Shown here in pieces: positions 63,072 through 64,000 of a DNA stretch of 64,000 nt (position 1 is its first letter; each line of letters begins with the position of its first letter). Where the stretch lies: positions 1,984,001-2,048,000 of the forward strand of contig NZ_CP043839.1 of the NCBI RefSeq assembly GCF_032878955.1, read 5' to 3'. The notes under the pieces are model-generated. The model was not told where the DNA came from. It ran no database searches and saw only the letters and a list, made by a program, of their open reading frames with translations. This stretch comes from Butyricimonas paravirosa. GTDB taxonomy: Bacteria > Bacteroidota > Bacteroidia > Bacteroidales > Marinifilaceae. The translations under genes were made by a program, and so were the position numbers.

Positions 63072-63203
63072 GTAACTTAAAAGTAACCCCGGCATTTTTT
63101 GCTAGAATGAGGTTACTCTTTGGCAAAAAGCTGTCATGAATTGGCAATCATAATTATCTCATAAACAATTTTTTATAAGTATTTTCAGCTAAATTATTTT
63201 GTT

Positions 63204-64000
63204 ATGAGAGAAACTTTCAGCATCCTATTTTACCTCAAAAATTACAAGAAAGAAATGAGTGTAAAACTCATTTATTGTCGTATTTCCATCAACGGTTCGA
63301 AAGCACCTTTTTCCACGCAATTAAAAATAAATCCCAATCTCTGGGATCAAGCTACAAACCGTGCTAAAGGCAAATCAAAATCTAGCATCGAAATCAACAA
63401 CGTGCTTTCAAAGCTAGAAACGAGAATTAACGACGCCTACAAAACGATCAAAGAGAGGCGATCACGATTTGACGCGTTCTACCTTCGGGATTACATTCAC
63501 GGGAAAATCCAAAACAAAGAGAATGTTTCCATCCTGACATATTTTGAACAATTCCTGAAAGAGCAAAATGAAAGAGTCAATATCGGCGATTTATCCGACG
63601 AAACCTTCAAACGCTATGAATTAACTCGCGATCGGTTAAAAGATTACATGAAAGAAAAGTACGAGCGAGACGATATGTATCTGGATGAAATAAATATCTC
63701 ATTTGCCCGAAGATTCAACTTGTTTATACGCGGCAAATATGAATGTGGGAATAATACCGCGCAGAAATACGTGCAAAAATTAAAAACCGTTGTGACTGAC
63801 GCGTGGGGAAATGGTTATCTTGTCGCGGACAAACTCGTTCGTCATAAACTTAAACACGACAAACACGACCCTACCTGCCTCACGTGGAATGAACTGAAAC
63901 GGATCATGCAAAAAAAATTCTATCATGCCCGCTTGGAGAGGATTAGAGATTTTTTCGTGTTCGCTTGTTTCACCGGATTATCCTATGGAGATTTAAAGTC
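63204..64000 (+). CDS. Tyrosine-type site-specific integrase (partial, runs off the right edge)
   Basis: First 265 codons of a phage-integrase-family protein. The N-terminal Arm-DNA-binding region reads FSILFYLKNYKKEMSVKLIYCRISING. A SAM-like core-binding region follows (LTYFEQFLKEQNERV, FARRFNLFIRGKYECGNNTA), and the catalytic domain begins around CFTGLSYGDLK. Ser260 stands where most tyrosine recombinases have the first catalytic Arg (TGLR), as known for IntDOT of conjugative transposon CTnDOT. No stop codon within the window. Probably the end gene of an integrated mobile element lying to the right. Confidence 0.88.
   Translation, partial: MRETFSILFYLKNYKKEMSVKLIYCRISINGSKAPFSTQLKINPNLWDQATNRAKGKSKSSIEINNVLSKLETRINDAYKTIKERRSRFDAFYLRDYIHGKIQNKENVSILTYFEQFLKEQNERVNIGDLSDETFKRYELTRDRLKDYMKEKYERDDMYLDEINISFARRFNLFIRGKYECGNNTAQKYVQKLKTVVTDAWGNGYLVADKLVRHKLKHDKHDPTCLTWNELKRIMQKKFYHARLERIRDFFVFACFTGLSYGDLK

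Overview
The window looks like chromosomal DNA of an anaerobic gut-type Bacteroidota. Family-level placement near Odoribacter/Butyricimonas is an inference from gene content. The evidence is three SusC/SusD pairs, two of them behind ECF-sigma/FecR gene pairs, many TlpA-like thioredoxins, a short-loop cytochrome bd operon preceded by a DUF4492 gene, and repeated promoter elements of the Bacteroidota type (TAnnTTTG, sometimes with TTTG about 19 nt upstream).

Layout. 0-1.6 kb: a decayed AAA-ATPase remnant and a Fic-domain protein. 1.8-8.4 kb: oxidative stress and respiration (ahpC, ahpF, a divergent AI-2E/PerM-type membrane protein, DUF4492-cydA-cydB). 8.4-16.7 kb: housekeeping genes, mostly on the minus strand (a PurF-like protein lacking the catalytic cysteine, a SulP anion transporter, thioredoxin, YccF, a TlpA-like protein, topoisomerase III, a porin). 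16.9-23.4 kb: an accessory patch with two unknown lipoproteins, a large ABC-2-permease/golvesin-like fusion and a RhuM-family protein. 23.6-24.7 kb: a LUD-domain protein and a hotdog thioesterase.

24.7-59.7 kb is dominated by three minus-strand SusC/SusD operons. Operon 1 (39.9 to 24.7 kb) runs sigma, FecR, SusC, SusD, DUF4843, PKD-like lipoprotein, FG-GAP/DsbD-alpha fusion and four TlpA-like proteins, one of which has lost its CXXC. Operon 2 (51.8 to 43.0 kb) runs sigma, FecR, SusC, SusD and a ThuA/amidotransferase-like protein also ending in a DsbD-alpha domain. Operon 3 (59.7 to 52.4 kb) is SusC, SusD, DUF4843 and PKD-like, with no sigma/FecR pair of its own. A small ECF-sigma cluster ending in a broken SUMF1-type gene lies between operons 1 and 2. 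In operons 1 and 2, outer-membrane import sits beside thiol-redox proteins, which suggests a redox-sensitive or disulfide-containing substrate (inference).

Two non-coding layers stand out. First, at all three susC genes a plus-strand promoter-like element overlaps the start codon and is followed 50-120 nt later by a hairpin with a T-run. This is the layout of a cis-antisense small RNA such as Bacteroides fragilis DonS. Second, an imperfect ~400-bp direct repeat (59851-60272 and 61037-61431) carries a perfect minus-strand promoter and a putative structured RNA of about 190 nt. Its hairpin, long stem and pseudoknot are kept in both copies, with base changes that preserve pairing. I consider this the best candidate for an undescribed element.

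61.5-64 kb: tRNA-Val with promoter and terminator, an intact IS256-family insertion sequence with 29-bp inverted ends and an 8-bp target duplication, and the start of a tyrosine integrase of the IntDOT type running off the right edge, probably the beginning of an integrated mobile element.
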